A stretch of 64,000 bases of DNA. Origin: Galaxea fascicularis (Eukaryota > Cnidaria > Anthozoa > Scleractinia > Euphylliidae). This document shows, piece after piece, positions 12,553 to 24,042 of the stretch; the stretch's first letter is position 1, and every line of letters begins with the position of its first letter. A program made the translations under genes and the position numbers. The notes beneath the pieces are model-generated. The model saw only the letters and a list, made by a program, of their open reading frames with translations. It made no database searches and had not been told where the DNA came from. Location of the stretch: assembly GCA_948470475.1 (NCBI GenBank), contig OX419347.1:2267572-2331571 (forward strand), in the 5' to 3' direction.

Positions 12553-13593
12553 TTAGGATGTCTTGCTCGTATAGGTGTCCATCTTGTGTTCCCACGCTCG
12601 CACATTATCAGCATCCAATACAGTGGCCTGGTTCGAGCTGCCAGCATTGGCTGAGATAGCCTTGACTGTAGTACGGGTAGAAGGCGCTGGAGCCACTTGG
12701 GATGAACAACAGAGCATGCGCGTGACTGCGCTCTTAAAGTTTGGGAGACGGAAGGCGTAGAGGAAAGGGTTAATTAAGGAGTTGATGGTGATGAACACAA
12801 AGTGGAAGTCTCTGAGCCAATGAATTAACTCGCAACTGCAAGAATGGCAGAGATTCATGAGGTAGATCATGATGCAAGAGGGGATATAGCAGGAGAGAAA
12901 GATCCCCAGCATAAGCAAATAGGTTTTAGTGAGTCTGTTTTCCATCTCTATGGCTCGCTGGCGAGCTTTGTTCTGCTCTGATTGGCCATCAGTTAAGGCA
13001 TCCATGCAGGCGATTTGGGTTTTGGCGTACTGGAAAATACGCACGTATGAAAATATGAAAATGAAGATGGTACAGAACATAGTAATGTTAGCAAACACAA
13101 AAGCGTATGCGACAAAACCAACGAAAAAGAAAAGAGAGGTAAAAGCTCCAGACAAGACCCAGACCATGGCTGCAGCGAGACCAACTCGTTTGTAACTTGC
13201 ATTGGCTCTGTACCATAGCGGTTTGGTGATCGCAAGGTAGCGATCAACAGTCAGTGCGGCTAGACTCAACAGTGAAGCTGTGCAACACAAAAAGTACACA
13301 GACTGCGAGAACCATGACATGCTGATGGAAAGACCCTGCGACTCACGATAATGGGTGTTAATGGACAAAGGCTCCACTAATGAGCCTACAATGAGATCGG
13401 TAACAGCAAGGTTGGCGACAAGCAACGTGAAGGGGTTCCGCAGATTTTTGTTTGGGTCGACCAACACAGCCAGGATAACCATCAGGTTGCCAGGGACGGT
13501 AGCTATCATGAATACAATGGCTAAGACCATGGTTGTTATGGATACTTCTGTTGGAGCCCAGACTCCTACGCAGTGACTTGCCCCTAGCCCCAT
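12553..13593 (-). CDS. Class A (rhodopsin-like) GPCR, melanocortin/adenosine-cluster-like
   Basis: A seven-helix plasma-membrane receptor of 346 residues, coded in one exon. Class A landmarks: N36 in PGN (TM1), LAVTD with D66 (TM2), D117-R118-Y119 (TM3), W145 (TM4), P238 in CYIPS (TM6), and N275-P276-x2-Y279 (TM7), followed by a Cys-rich palmitoylation-like CC. The usual TM3 cysteine is absent, the second extracellular loop is very short and lacks Cys, and the third extracellular loop is Cys-rich (CHSCSC). Melanocortin-type receptors of the MECA group show the same combination. The frame stays open to 13695, but the ATG at 13593 is preferred: a strong acceptor (TTTCTATTCATTACAG, ending at 13617) lies just upstream, implying a 5' UTR intron. 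The ligand cannot be read from sequence. Confidence 0.92.
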   Translation of the reverse strand: MGLGASHCVGVWAPTEVSITTMVLAIVFMIATVPGNLMVILAVLVDPNKNLRNPFTLLVANLAVTDLIVGSLVEPLSINTHYRESQGLSISMSWFSQSVYFLCCTASLLSLAALTVDRYLAITKPLWYRANASYKRVGLAAAMVWVLSGAFTSLFFFVGFVAYAFVFANITMFCTIFIFIFSYVRIFQYAKTQIACMDALTDGQSEQNKARQRAIEMENRLTKTYLLMLGIFLSCYIPSCIMIYLMNLCHSCSCELIHWLRDFHFVFITINSLINPFLYAFRLPNFKSAVTRMLCCSSQVAPAPSTRTTVKAISANAGSSNQATVLDADNVRAWEHKMDTYTSKTS

Positions 13594-13693
13594 GGTCACG
13601 TGAATGTGCTTATTGCCTGTAATGAATAGAAACGTGTTAATAAGGCTCTTGGTAAGGTGACTTCTATAACCGAGTTTCTCTGACTCTTGGGAC

Positions 13694-16600
13694 AAAGTAG
13701 TTTTTGTTACTCACAATTTTAACCCTACACATAAAGATCCCAAAATATTTACAAAACTATTAGATTTTTGCTACGATTAACAGGCAACTCATACCTTGAA
13801 TACTAATCTCAAAAAGTTGTTTCTTGCTTAGTTTCTTTCTGTGACAACCTGTTCTTGTTTGCGTTCACTCTTGTTATTATATCTGTAAGATAAAAACATC
13901 CAGTCATTTCTTCTATTAGTCAAGTTACCAATTTGTTAATTTCCTGTAAAATTCACCCATTTTATCAATAGCCTACTTCTTTGTTGCCAAAAAACTAAGT
14001 TAATAGGACAACGAGGCATTCCAGTGTTTAGGTTCATGTAAAACTGTACTGTGGCCACGAGTTCTATTAATGCTTTTTTCTAGTCGTTATTATGGTTTGG
14101 AGCGCGTACTATTTAGTGCCCGACCCACTTTAATGCCTTACTCAGAGACCTTCAAGCCTCCACACGTTTTTGCTTGGTGAGATGTGATGTCTGTTTCCAG
14201 AATAACGTTGCTTCATTAAATATAAGTGCTTTATCTATTTAATTTATAATTTTTATAAGACAAAGGCATAAACACCTACTATCCGCATGGAAGGAAATGA
14301 CAGTTTTTACGCCTTTATGGTTCTTGAATGTCTATTTTTGGGAGATACTAATTGATTTCGTAAGTATTACAGAAAGGTCAATGGTTTAAGGTCTTCTAAT
14401 TTGCCAAGAAAGTGTTCAGATTTTCGCTTTTTTCTACATCGCCGATATTACGGTGCACGAAAATGTGCAAAGTTGACATGTCTCTATTTAACATCACTAT
14501 TTTACTTTTTAGAAGGGAGACAACGGCAATCGAAAAATTATTAGAATTCAGAGAAATAAAAAGGGAAGTAGAATTTCTTAGGGAAAGTGATCCTTCTAAA
14601 TTAGAAGTAGTTTATAGCACATTCATCCTCAAATTGTATAATAAACAGTTAACCGGTATACGGATGCATGTATCAGTGAAAATAGGCAAATTTGTTGACG
14701 AACGTATTCACTGACAGCAAACAGTTCTGGTAAATTAAAGTTCGCTTGTGCTTTGGAATTTGTCTGAGTCAATTTGTTCATAATCATGGTCACCGAATAT
14801 GTAGTTACCTAAAAAATGTAGGGCTAGATAGAGGAAGTGACATAACATAGCGGTCAATAACGCGCTGGAATTCTCTCTAGGTCAGATAAGTATGGTGGTG
14901 TCGCAAAGATAAAATCAACTTGGGTATTATTTAACAAATTAAACTAGATTAAGTCCAAGTTCTACTCATCCACTGACAAAGTAGCTCCTAAATGCCCTAA
15001 TCGAATACAATGCTCGTCTACAATTTCACAGTAAGGTTCTCTAATCTCAAACGATTTCGTCGGAAGCAAATCAACACCTGTTTTTGCTGTTTATAGAAAA
15101 TTAACTGCGTCTAACCATACTAAATCACCCGCAAATACAAACATCTGCCTTTCGTTGAATATGCGGCTTAATTATCAAATTTCTGTTAAATTTTTAGATA
15201 AGAGCACTTAATAGATTTCCGTCAGTTTTGATCTAAAATGAACGTAAGGAATTGTTTGTCTTCTCGCTGAGAACTGTTAGGGAACTGGAGGGGTTTTGCC
15301 TGTATGTTTAGCCCTCTTTGCTCAGATCAACTTACTTCCACCCTACCCCTACCATGCCATGAACTCCATGAACTCAGCCAAACAAATCTAAATACAACGT
15401 GTTTTCAACTTAAGTTTCATCGGCTGAATTGTTCCCTTGAATACCGTATTTTGTTCATGGAGCTCCAGGATTCAACAACTGGTCAAAAATATAGTGAGAC
15501 TTAGCTTCACGATTTTAGGCACTGAAATAACATTTTGTAAAATCATATTTGTTTAGATATGAATTCAGATAGTGGTTCAAGTTAAGCATTTCACTCACAC
15601 ACTCAAACGGTTGAAACCCTCCTGTATAGAATACTCAACAACCCAACGGAAAGATCACTTGCTCAGTAATAACTTTCATTTGAAATGGTCGCTTGTAAAG
15701 ACATAACATATTCAACCAGCTGGGTAGAAAAAAGCTGTCATTATATACACCCCCTTCACAAAAAATTAGGCCAAGCCTGTCTTACAGTCTGTGGTCTTCT
15801 TGCCTGTTTCACATGGGCATGTCTCTACCAAAGGTGACCATACAATGCAGATAATCTACTGGCTATATAGTTAGCCTATTATATTTTACGGTTAATACAT
15901 AACCTTAGAAGTACGTTGCTTACAGTACCTACCTTGTAAACCACCTTTAAAACTCCATTCCCTAAGCTATGTTAAACGTCAATGAACGAAGCTTGTCTAA
16001 ATGGCATCGTGAAAACCTGACTACATGGCATTATGTTTAAGTGTTTCTCAAAAACTTTCCAAAGGCCAATGAGAATTGAGTTTCCATTCAGATGTATCCA
16101 TGGAGACAAACCAAACAGCGTTTTGAGCCAGGAAAAGAGGAAATGTCCACCTCCGTTTTTTTTTCTTTATCCCTCTTATCACTTCATTAGCGTTTCGCAG
16201 GAAAATATTTTCCACATCTTACAAAAATTTTATTTACTCAAAATTTGTACTGAAGCATGGGTAATTACATTGTGCCTTGGAGAGCAAACAAACCGTTACT
16301 TTAGGTTGATTAAAAGCCTTTTTATGAAAGAGCATCATTTGTGGGACTCCTCATCTCCGCTATTTTGTTTAAGCCACTCAAACAATATAGTTATTTAGAA
16401 AGGCTTTGAACTAGGTCGGGCTAGCTGCGCACCCACATTTTCATCGTCAGTAAACACTATTAAAAAAATCAAAAATTACGTATTAACCTTGTTTTGATGT
16501 TCTCTCCTTGGACAAACATTTTCTCGTTCTTTCTTTTTCTACGAACAAAATATGAACATTTGGTTTGCTTATTCGAGTAGTAAATAAAAATACACGAACC

Positions 16601-18858
16601 GATCATTAACCCGTAGAAATCGAAAAGAGAAGCATGCTATAAGGCCGATTTACAAGACAGGAAATTTGAGGCACGTCCATGATAAAATGGTAGTGCGTTG
16701 TGTAAACGACTTTTCCCCATCTGTGTCGAGCCAAAATTTCACCCGTGCTCGGAGAGGCTGGATAAGTAGTCCAAGCACGGGTGAAATTTTAATTGCTGAC
16801 ACTGACAATAATTTACTTTATAACGTTTAGCAGAACAGAGAAGCTGTTTCTAAGTAAGCTCGAACGACGGGAGTAAAATTATCTAACGTGAACTCCGCCA
16901 GCAATGTTAGGATCAGGACAAGAAGAATACTTCGCTAGTCGTTACGCAGCTTGAATTCGTAATTTTCTGCGGTAATATTCTCCGGACTCAACAGGGCAAA
17001 ACTAGATGAACGATTAGTCTAAAATAACATTACAGTAACTCAGGAAAAAAAGTAAGTACTGGTAGTAAGTAAGTAAGTTCAAGCCGGTTGCAGTTTTTTG
17101 TAGAAACTACCAGCCTGCAAAGATTTCAAAGAGTTCGCTCCATCAGTATAGTTCTGTTATTAGTGGCCCATCAGGAAAAAGTGATCTAAAAGTGGTCAAT
17201 AAACCAATCACCGAGTACACGACCTTTTATTTTTTTCAATGTAGATAAATAGCGAGAGAATAAGTACCAATTAATATTATTGGGGGCACCTGATTACATA
17301 AGCAAAACATTACAATATAAGTTCCGATCGAGTCTGGGCTAAAACTTTAGTTTGTTACAGTTTAATCACGTTTTGAGAGCAGGCAAGGTGTTTGGGACAG
17401 CCGAAAAAACAAATAAAAACAATAAGGTGCGTTTGTATGAGTCAATGCTCTCCATATTTTTTTATTACTTTGTTGTGAAGTTTGTAAAAGACGGCGAGAA
17501 GTGGTCCCTACTATGATAAACTATCCCCTAATTAATTTAAAATCATAACAATTACAAATAGCGTAATTTATAGTAGTGTTCAGAATATTATCAGGAAATC
17601 AGAGACAAAACAGAAGGGGAACAACCAAATATGCTTTAAAAGGAAATTAACCCGATTGTTTGCTTTTCCGTTTTAGCCACTTTCCTTTGCTTCAGAGACG
17701 TGCACCTGTTTTTCAGTAGCTTATTGTGGATTGTTTCGATAATAAATAAGAAATAAATAAAATTTCTCAATTTCAAATAACAAAGAAAAATCGCTTTAAA
17801 CTTAAACTCGTGATGAAAATTTTACCTCAATGTCATCCTTTGAATTTTACTGAATTTCATCTGTCAAAACCAACATGTTCGGGATTAAATTAAATTCATT
17901 ACAAACCCTGATTTTCGTGCCCTCAAGAATTTAGCGACCTCAGCCCTTTCATGTTGTATTGTTTGCAAAACAAACGGGATATATTATAATTAATTTTAGC
18001 GATAGCACCCACTTAATGAATATTTGTTCATCGGTTATTTAAAAAAGATAGCAATGTCACAAGTGCACCTACGTCTATGACAATCGCCACTATAGGCAGA
18101 AGTTCCTATAAAATGAGATTTAAAGCTTGAATATAAGAAATAATCCAAAAAAGTTACAAAGTAATGGGAAAATTAATTCCGCGAATTGCTTCCTTAAGTT
18201 ATTCAAGTTAAATTTTCATTTCCGTGAGTGAAAAGACAAAATTGCTAAACCAGGACAGGACAACTTTCGTATTCGTCAAAACTGAGTAACTACAATCTTG
18301 GACAGAATAAAAAAAGAAATAAAATTCCCAACTACACCCCATCAAAAATATCCACACTTACCGCTTCATACGTAACTTGCACATTTGAAAGAATCAGTTA
18401 AGAAGTGCATTTATACGTTTATAACGATTGTCTTACAATAAAAAATGGCCTTTGGGTATAACTATAATTTCAGCGTTGAGCAACGAGTTTTCATCAGTGT
18501 GATTAATTAAGCAGTTCCTTGTATGACGTTCTATTCACCGCGTCAGGCAGTGAATATAAAGCCGAGAAACAAAATGGCGCGGCCCCCGCAAGCGCATGTG
18601 ACCATTACACCAGAAATAAAATGTGTTGATTACCGATTTCTCTATTGTTCAGCTTACGGTCTCTTCGTCTTGAGGATTGTTCGACACTATTCACTGAACC
18701 TTCGGTAAAGAAGAAATAGAAGTTTTCGCACTTTTCTTGCTTTTGTCATAACGGTTTATCTCTAGAAATATTCAATGTTCTAAGTTAGGAGGGTTAAAGA
18801 TGTATTTTGGTTTAACATATAGAGACATTTAAGCGGCATCAAATACTAGTGAAAAGTG
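13694..18858. other. Long intergenic region, no gene recognised
   Basis: About 5 kb of AT-rich sequence. Reading frames such as 14412-14714, 15304-15504 and 16033-16398 show no domain, splice context or family resemblance. One perfect short hairpin lies at 16733-16790. Upstream regulatory sequence or 5' UTR exons of the GPCR may be here, but none can be shown. Confidence 0.45.
16733..16790. repeat. Perfect 17-bp inverted repeat
   Basis: AAAATTTCACCCGTGCT (16733-16749) and its exact complement AGCACGGGTGAAATTTT (16774-16790) are separated by 24 bases. It is probably a very short MITE or the tip of one. Confidence 0.7.
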
Positions 18859-21800
18859 TTATTTATGGTTTTGGTGCTCGTCTTTATTGTACTGTTTTGA
18901 GCACAGTTCTTCGATCCCCTTCCTTTCCATACGAAACACGGTCCAGTCCGTCATGCTCGAGGCGCCTAATTTCCTGTAAAATCCCATGGTTCTTTTCGAG
19001 AAAGGAGAAACCCACTGCATGCGACAGCAGTCACGAGACTTGGCAATCTAAAGAGAGGAATGACGGAACAGAAAAAGAAGTTTTCAAATTTTTAATCACA
19101 GTACCCCCTTGAAGGATACGAGTATGAGAAAATTGCAAACAATATGGATGGATGTAAGTTACTTCCAACAGATCTTTCGAATAAACTCTGTTTTGTGTTT
19201 CGAGACGTGAGGCTAATTTTAATGATTTACATGCCGCCGCTTTTAGGTTTTTTGTTTTATCAAAGACGTTTTGTTAAGAATCCTGAGATGATTTTCTCTG
19301 CAAGATGATTAATTCAGTTTCATTAACTTGTATACATAAATATCACACAAATTAACTTGAAGATATCTCTTTCAAAGAGTTCGAAAACTTCAATATTGAA
19401 TGACGCTTCCTTTGATCACAAAAAATAGTCAAACTATTTAGAACCTAATCTGAGAATTTCTTCATAGGAGCATCTACTGTACACCATAATTTTTCTTTAG
19501 TTCTCTCTTCTAATTTGAGTTGTTCTCTCACCTTTGCCATGGCCACCATCAGTGAAGTTCCAATCCCTTGACCTGGTTTACAAAACAAAAATTAACTATA
19601 AAATAATTTTAGACCAATAGTAGCGACAGCTTTGTAATTCTCTAAATTGAATTCCTAATAGTGACCATTTATGGTTTAATACAAGTTTATTAATTAATAA
19701 TTAAGTTTATTAAACCCTAAAAATGATTGGCATGAAACTACTCTTTGTAAAATCAGCGCTTTCAGTTATAAAAAAAATGGTCATTAGAATCAAAAACAGG
19801 ATCACACAAGATAGAAGAATTAACGTGATATTTTAAGAACATCTCCCCACTACTTCTACAGAAAATGTGTGGGGGCAGCAGAAGAGAATTTAAATTTTGA
19901 TCACTTAGGGTTTTAAGGGTTGGAGATGCTTTCCTGTACAACCTCCAAGACTGCTTTCTCCTTTTTTTCTGTGAATAAAATCCTACATTACAGCTGTAGA
20001 ACTGTAGTTTTCTGTGTTGCAAAATTCTAAGTGTTTTTGCTGTTGCAATTGTCCTTGCTCACCTCTTGCACTAGGAACGACAAAGAGGTCCTCAACATAA
20101 AGGACTGGACCTTCCCATGTGGAGTAAGTGAAGTAGTAGATGCCAACTCCCAATACTTCTTGATGCTTGTTTGCTATCGTCCTCCTTTTCTTTGATGGAG
20201 GAGAATTTCCATCTGCAAACGTGTGAATTTCGACAATGGTTACCTTAGTCCCTGCCTTTGTTTCATTCAATCCAAGCTCGCGACTGTTTTTGTCATCGCT
20301 ACTTGTCAAATTATTCTTAATGACATAGCTGGTGAAAAAGACAATAGCTTTAAGAGCTAGCGGCCCTGTTTGACTGCAGTGGAAAAGCTGTAGTCTACCG
20401 GCCCACTCTGGAAGTGCCGCTACTTGATCCGACGATCACTTCCCCACCCCTCCTCAGAAAAAAGGTGGAAAGAAATAGGTCTCACACTTGATGCAACAAC
20501 GAAAGAATCAGAGTTATTTGGTCAGATATATCATTTGACAAAACAGTTACCTTTCGCATCAACAGGAAAATTGTCATCTTTCTGGTCAGCATCAAACCCT
20601 TGGTGACCTTGCACAATCTTCTCCACAATGACACAGTGAAAAAGAGGGTTGCTACCAAACCCGTCCCGAAGAAGCTCTAGGAAATAGAGGAAAATCTTCA
20701 ATTGGCAGTCATCGATATGCACAGTAGCATACTGCACACACAGTGATTGAATTAGTTTGCTCAATTGCTATGGTCTCATAAACAATGATTGAGCGTTCCG
20801 CAGTATTGGCCTCTTTTTCCATCGTTTTAGGACTGTTTACTGCATGGTGTTCTCCGCTCTAGCCGTAGTATGAAGACCAACAGCTCACTCTTGATTTCAA
20901 GAACCACTGATGGATGGATTTTTACAGGGGGTCAACACATCGCCCCGCCTCCACCCAAACCTGAAATGTACTGCAGTCCAGATCATTAGACATTAGTAAT
21001 TACTTTAATATATTCTCTTTGCGAAGAGTCTGTGGGTTTATCTACGTTCCTTTTGAGCTTTACATGTGTTGGTGATTATAGCCACGTTAAACACCACAAC
21101 ATCACTGCCAAGTCCCTGGTTCACATTATGAATTTGTCAATTGCTTATGGTATTGTACCAGATCAAATGGAAATAGCTCGTGTGGTACCTCTGTCTAAAG
21201 CTAATGACCCATCATTGTTCACCTACTATAGGCCTGTTCACGCAATCTTCTGAACTGAACAAATGCAAATATTGAGCACGTGCACAATCGTCACACAGCC
21301 AGCTTGTCACGACTTAATTTATCTCGGAAACATATTTGTCTGTTCGAGCTACGTATGCCATTTGCTTTCTATCCCTATAAGCGCATGTGTACTCGTCAGT
21401 AGAACAGTGATCTTTGGTCAGTAAAAGACGTCTAGTTTATGTTAACCTATGGCGGGATACAGCTCAATTTCCACTCACCCTTTTCTCCAATCTTCAATAT
21501 TTCGGAGTTTCCAAGATGCTCGGCAAGGCCCTATAAAATAAACATTTTTTGATCATTGTTATGTAAAAACTGATGACAATAAGGAGAAACGCTGGTACCA
21601 CTGCAAACGTCTCCTGAAAACTGATGTAGATCTGTAACCAACCACACAGGCAAACTATTTTCGGAGGCAGAAAAAACGTCATTTACACAATGACATCAAG
21701 TGAAATAAGAATAATTCCACAAATCACTCGGGTGAAAAAATAATGAACGTTTGTCAAATAATCTTTAAATTGCAGTTACAAAGAACATAGCCAAATTATT

Positions 21801-22487
21801 GTCAAATTATTAGTCAAATTATTAGTCAAATTATTGTGTAAATATGAAAGCCTGATTGAATGATGTAAAAATTTTGCCGAAAAAACATGCAAAATTTTCA
21901 AAACGTTATTATTCTAGAAAACCATGAATAGGATGCTACGAAACGCAGGTACTGAGTATGTTGCCCTCGTTTATGTAACAATGGTAACTGACCGAGGCAA
22001 AATATGAACAACAGATTTGTAGAATAACTGTTGTCCTTCTGTGGCAGTAATCAAAGAAACGAAATGAGTGCCATGGATACACTTAATGTTCACAGAATAT
22101 TCCAAACCAACAACATGAAACTTTGAGAAACGATATTGTGAAATTTCTGCTTGTAATGATAAATAAAAAGGCCCCTTGATGAAGATGAAAGTTAACGACG
22201 AAATGCAAATGACATGAAAATCATTGGATTTCTGGTGCTGTGATAAAAGAATTAGATGGGTATTGGTAGAGCACAACCTCAGATGTTCACAGAAGGTCCT
22301 AACCTACAGCATAAGCTACGAGAAACGAGACTTATAATACCTCACCATGAAATGATAAAGCAATAAACCAAACCTTGATCATTTTGGCAATAGAAGGCAC
22401 GTCTGCCTTTGTTGCTTTCCGAGTCTGAAAAGGGAGACTTATCACCGACGGAATAGTGCCAGTCTCGCAGCTAATTGCTTTCTCCAT
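18859..22487 (-). CDS. GNAT acetyltransferase, diamine/thialysine N-acetyltransferase (SAT1/SAT2)-like
   Basis: The SAT1/SAT2 family transfers acetyl from acetyl-CoA to spermidine, spermine or thialysine in the cytosol. I assembled six exons, all with GT/AG sites and consistent phase: 22487-22374 (RKATKADVPSIAKMIK), 21530-21479 (GLAEHLGNSEILKIGEK), 20676-20551 (LLRDGFGSNPLFHCVIVEK), 20212-20063 (GVGIYYFTYSTW, LYVEDLFVVPSARG), 19572-19532 (QGIGTSLMVAMAK), 19047-18859 (MGFYRKLGASSMTDWTVFRM). The product is about 223 residues; human SAT1 has 171. The acetyl-CoA loop R-G-Q-G-I-G and YFTY...LYLEDFFV-like core are clear. A long K/S/D-rich loop before GIYYFTY accounts for most of the extra length. 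The acceptor at 20213 is chosen by phase. The N-terminus is uncertain: ATG 22487 is in frame, but a strong acceptor (CCCTTTTCAG, ending at 22425) suggests an upstream first exon. The aspartate/asparagine pocket of SAT1 is replaced by SPFSKRT, so the substrate may differ. Confidence 0.88.
19700..19920. repeat. Dispersed repeat family C, copy 2
   Basis: Shares ACTACTTCTACAGAAAATGT and AGAGAATTTAAATTTTGAT with the copy at 11838-12030. It lies in an intron of the acetyltransferase gene (19573-20062). Confidence 0.6.
21098..21241 (+). pseudogene. Non-LTR retrotransposon reverse-transcriptase fragment
   Basis: The translation has AKSLVHIMNLSIAYGIVPD, then ARVVPLSKAND, then a YYRPV block. This is the order of the N-terminal RT motif in CR1/L2/jockey-type LINEs (a hydrophobic helix, G-x-x-P, K-x-A-x-V-x-P-x-x-K, N-Y-R-P-I). 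It covers about 50 residues, stops at 21251-21253 and has no catalytic YADD region. It is a truncated relic antisense within an intron of the acetyltransferase gene. Confidence 0.6.
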
Positions 22488-24042
22488 CCCTAGATCTTTG
22501 TACCTGAACAGGTTACCGACGTGTTTCAACTCCCAGCAGAGACCATGGTCATCTATCTACGTAATCGTTGCTGTGACGTTGTGGCATTTAACAGCCACTC
22601 CCCGCGCACGTGTTTACCTCGCACGTGTTGTTTTAAGGTCGATTTTTTCCCCTTGTTTATGTGTTCTTGTCCGCGCTTTTTTAATTCATGGTCCTCCCAG
22701 TAACAACATTGGATGACAGTACTTACAACTGAGTGTCAATTGCATTTTGCAAAACTCGTTTATTTCCTTGCTTGTCTAAACGAAACCATACCTATCCACA
22801 AGGCGGTTACATGTGCGATACAACCCCACGTAAGGATGCGCAATGTAAAAGACGCATGCGCAAACTCTTTCGACTTAGTCGGATAGCCTTAAAGCTAACG
22901 GAAAAAAAAATTAAGTCTGCTGGGCTTTGAGGACATCCGCCTCTCAAAGCAAAGCGTGTCACTTGTTTGTGTGTTTCGGTGGGCACTGTAGCTTTTGCCA
23001 TTTGTTTTTTTTTCTCGGACAGTCCCAATAACAAAACTGAAATATTTCACAAATTTAATCATGGTTATTGTCTTATCATTCAACACATTGATAACAAAGT
23101 ACAGTTTACAGAGTTCAAAAAGGCTGGCAAACTCCCACTTGTCTCCCCTAGACACGATGTTATGGATATAAAAGGATGTCACAGGATATCTGTTGTGTGC
23201 ACATGATGAATATTGGGAGCTCCACTGATAATATTTCAACAGTGTTAGAATGTGTTGAATAATAAGCAGCCCGGTTACAAAAAACTTAATCCCCATTGGT
23301 CTCCCCAAGACACGATGTTATGGATATCGCGCGCAGAATATCTGTTGTGTGCTCATGTTTCGGCAGTATATGTTGAATAATAATGAGCCCTGTAAAATAA
23401 GTCACAGAAAACTTAATGTCATACTATTGAGAGAAAACACTAGCTCATTCCAAATCCAATTTTTGAATTTTAGAAACAAGATATAATTCTAGCCCTGGGT
23501 ACGCAGTAACAGCTTTGATTTTTAGCTACAAGTTGTGTTGGTTGATCGCCATTTTTAACTTTCTTGTTATTGATCCCGCTGTTGCAATTACTTTGATCAC
23601 CCAGCCTTCTAGAAGGTAATTAGAAGATCCCTGTTTGAACAAAAAACACAGTAGTGTTAATATGTTCGTATTTCACTCTAAAGCTGCAGCAAAGGAAATA
23701 AAACTGATAAGGAGAAAATTACAAAATCTTTCACTTCACAAGATTGACTTTAACATGTGTTAACGTTGGTTCAGTTTTCCAAATCAAATTTGGTGAAGGG
23801 AACTTTTAAATCTCTAAAGGCTATTGGCCGAGAGTGTCCATTCAGTCCGGTGTAGTAAGTATAGCAGTTACATTGAATAGCTGTGTTTATTCTTCGTTTA
23901 CTTTTTTATTGCAAGATGTCTTCACTAAATTAAATGACGTCAGCAGTGTTTAATTTAAATAAATGATTTTCTTGACTGACCAACAAAGCATAAAAGATCA
24001 ACCCTATAGACGGAATTTTTCACTTGGCTGTTCTTCGAAGCC
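22488..24042. other. Intergenic between acetyltransferase-like and secreted-protein genes
   Basis: Holds a two-copy tandem repeat (23142-23375) and GC-rich patches around 22580-22640. A first exon of the acetyltransferase gene may lie here but no ATG-plus-donor of the right phase was found. Confidence 0.4.
23142..23375. repeat. Two-copy direct repeat, about 160-bp spacing
   Basis: AGACACGATGTTATGGATAT followed by TATCTGTTGTGTGC and TGTTGAATAATAA appears twice, at about 23149 and 23309. Both copies are preceded by GTCTCCCC and followed by AAAACTTAAT. Confidence 0.7.

Noticed and set aside
13594..13695. N-terminal extension of the GPCR to the ATG at 13695
   Set aside because: A good splice acceptor ends at 13617, between this ATG and the preferred one; the extra 34 residues lack any signal or family match.
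16033..16398. 121-codon plus-strand frame
   Set aside because: AT-rich chance frame; no family resemblance or splice sites.
20063..20345. Acceptor CTTTTTCACCAG near 20324 as the start of the fourth acetyltransferase exon
   Set aside because: It is a better-looking acceptor, but its phase does not fit the preceding donor; the acceptor ending at 20213 does. RNA data could overturn this.
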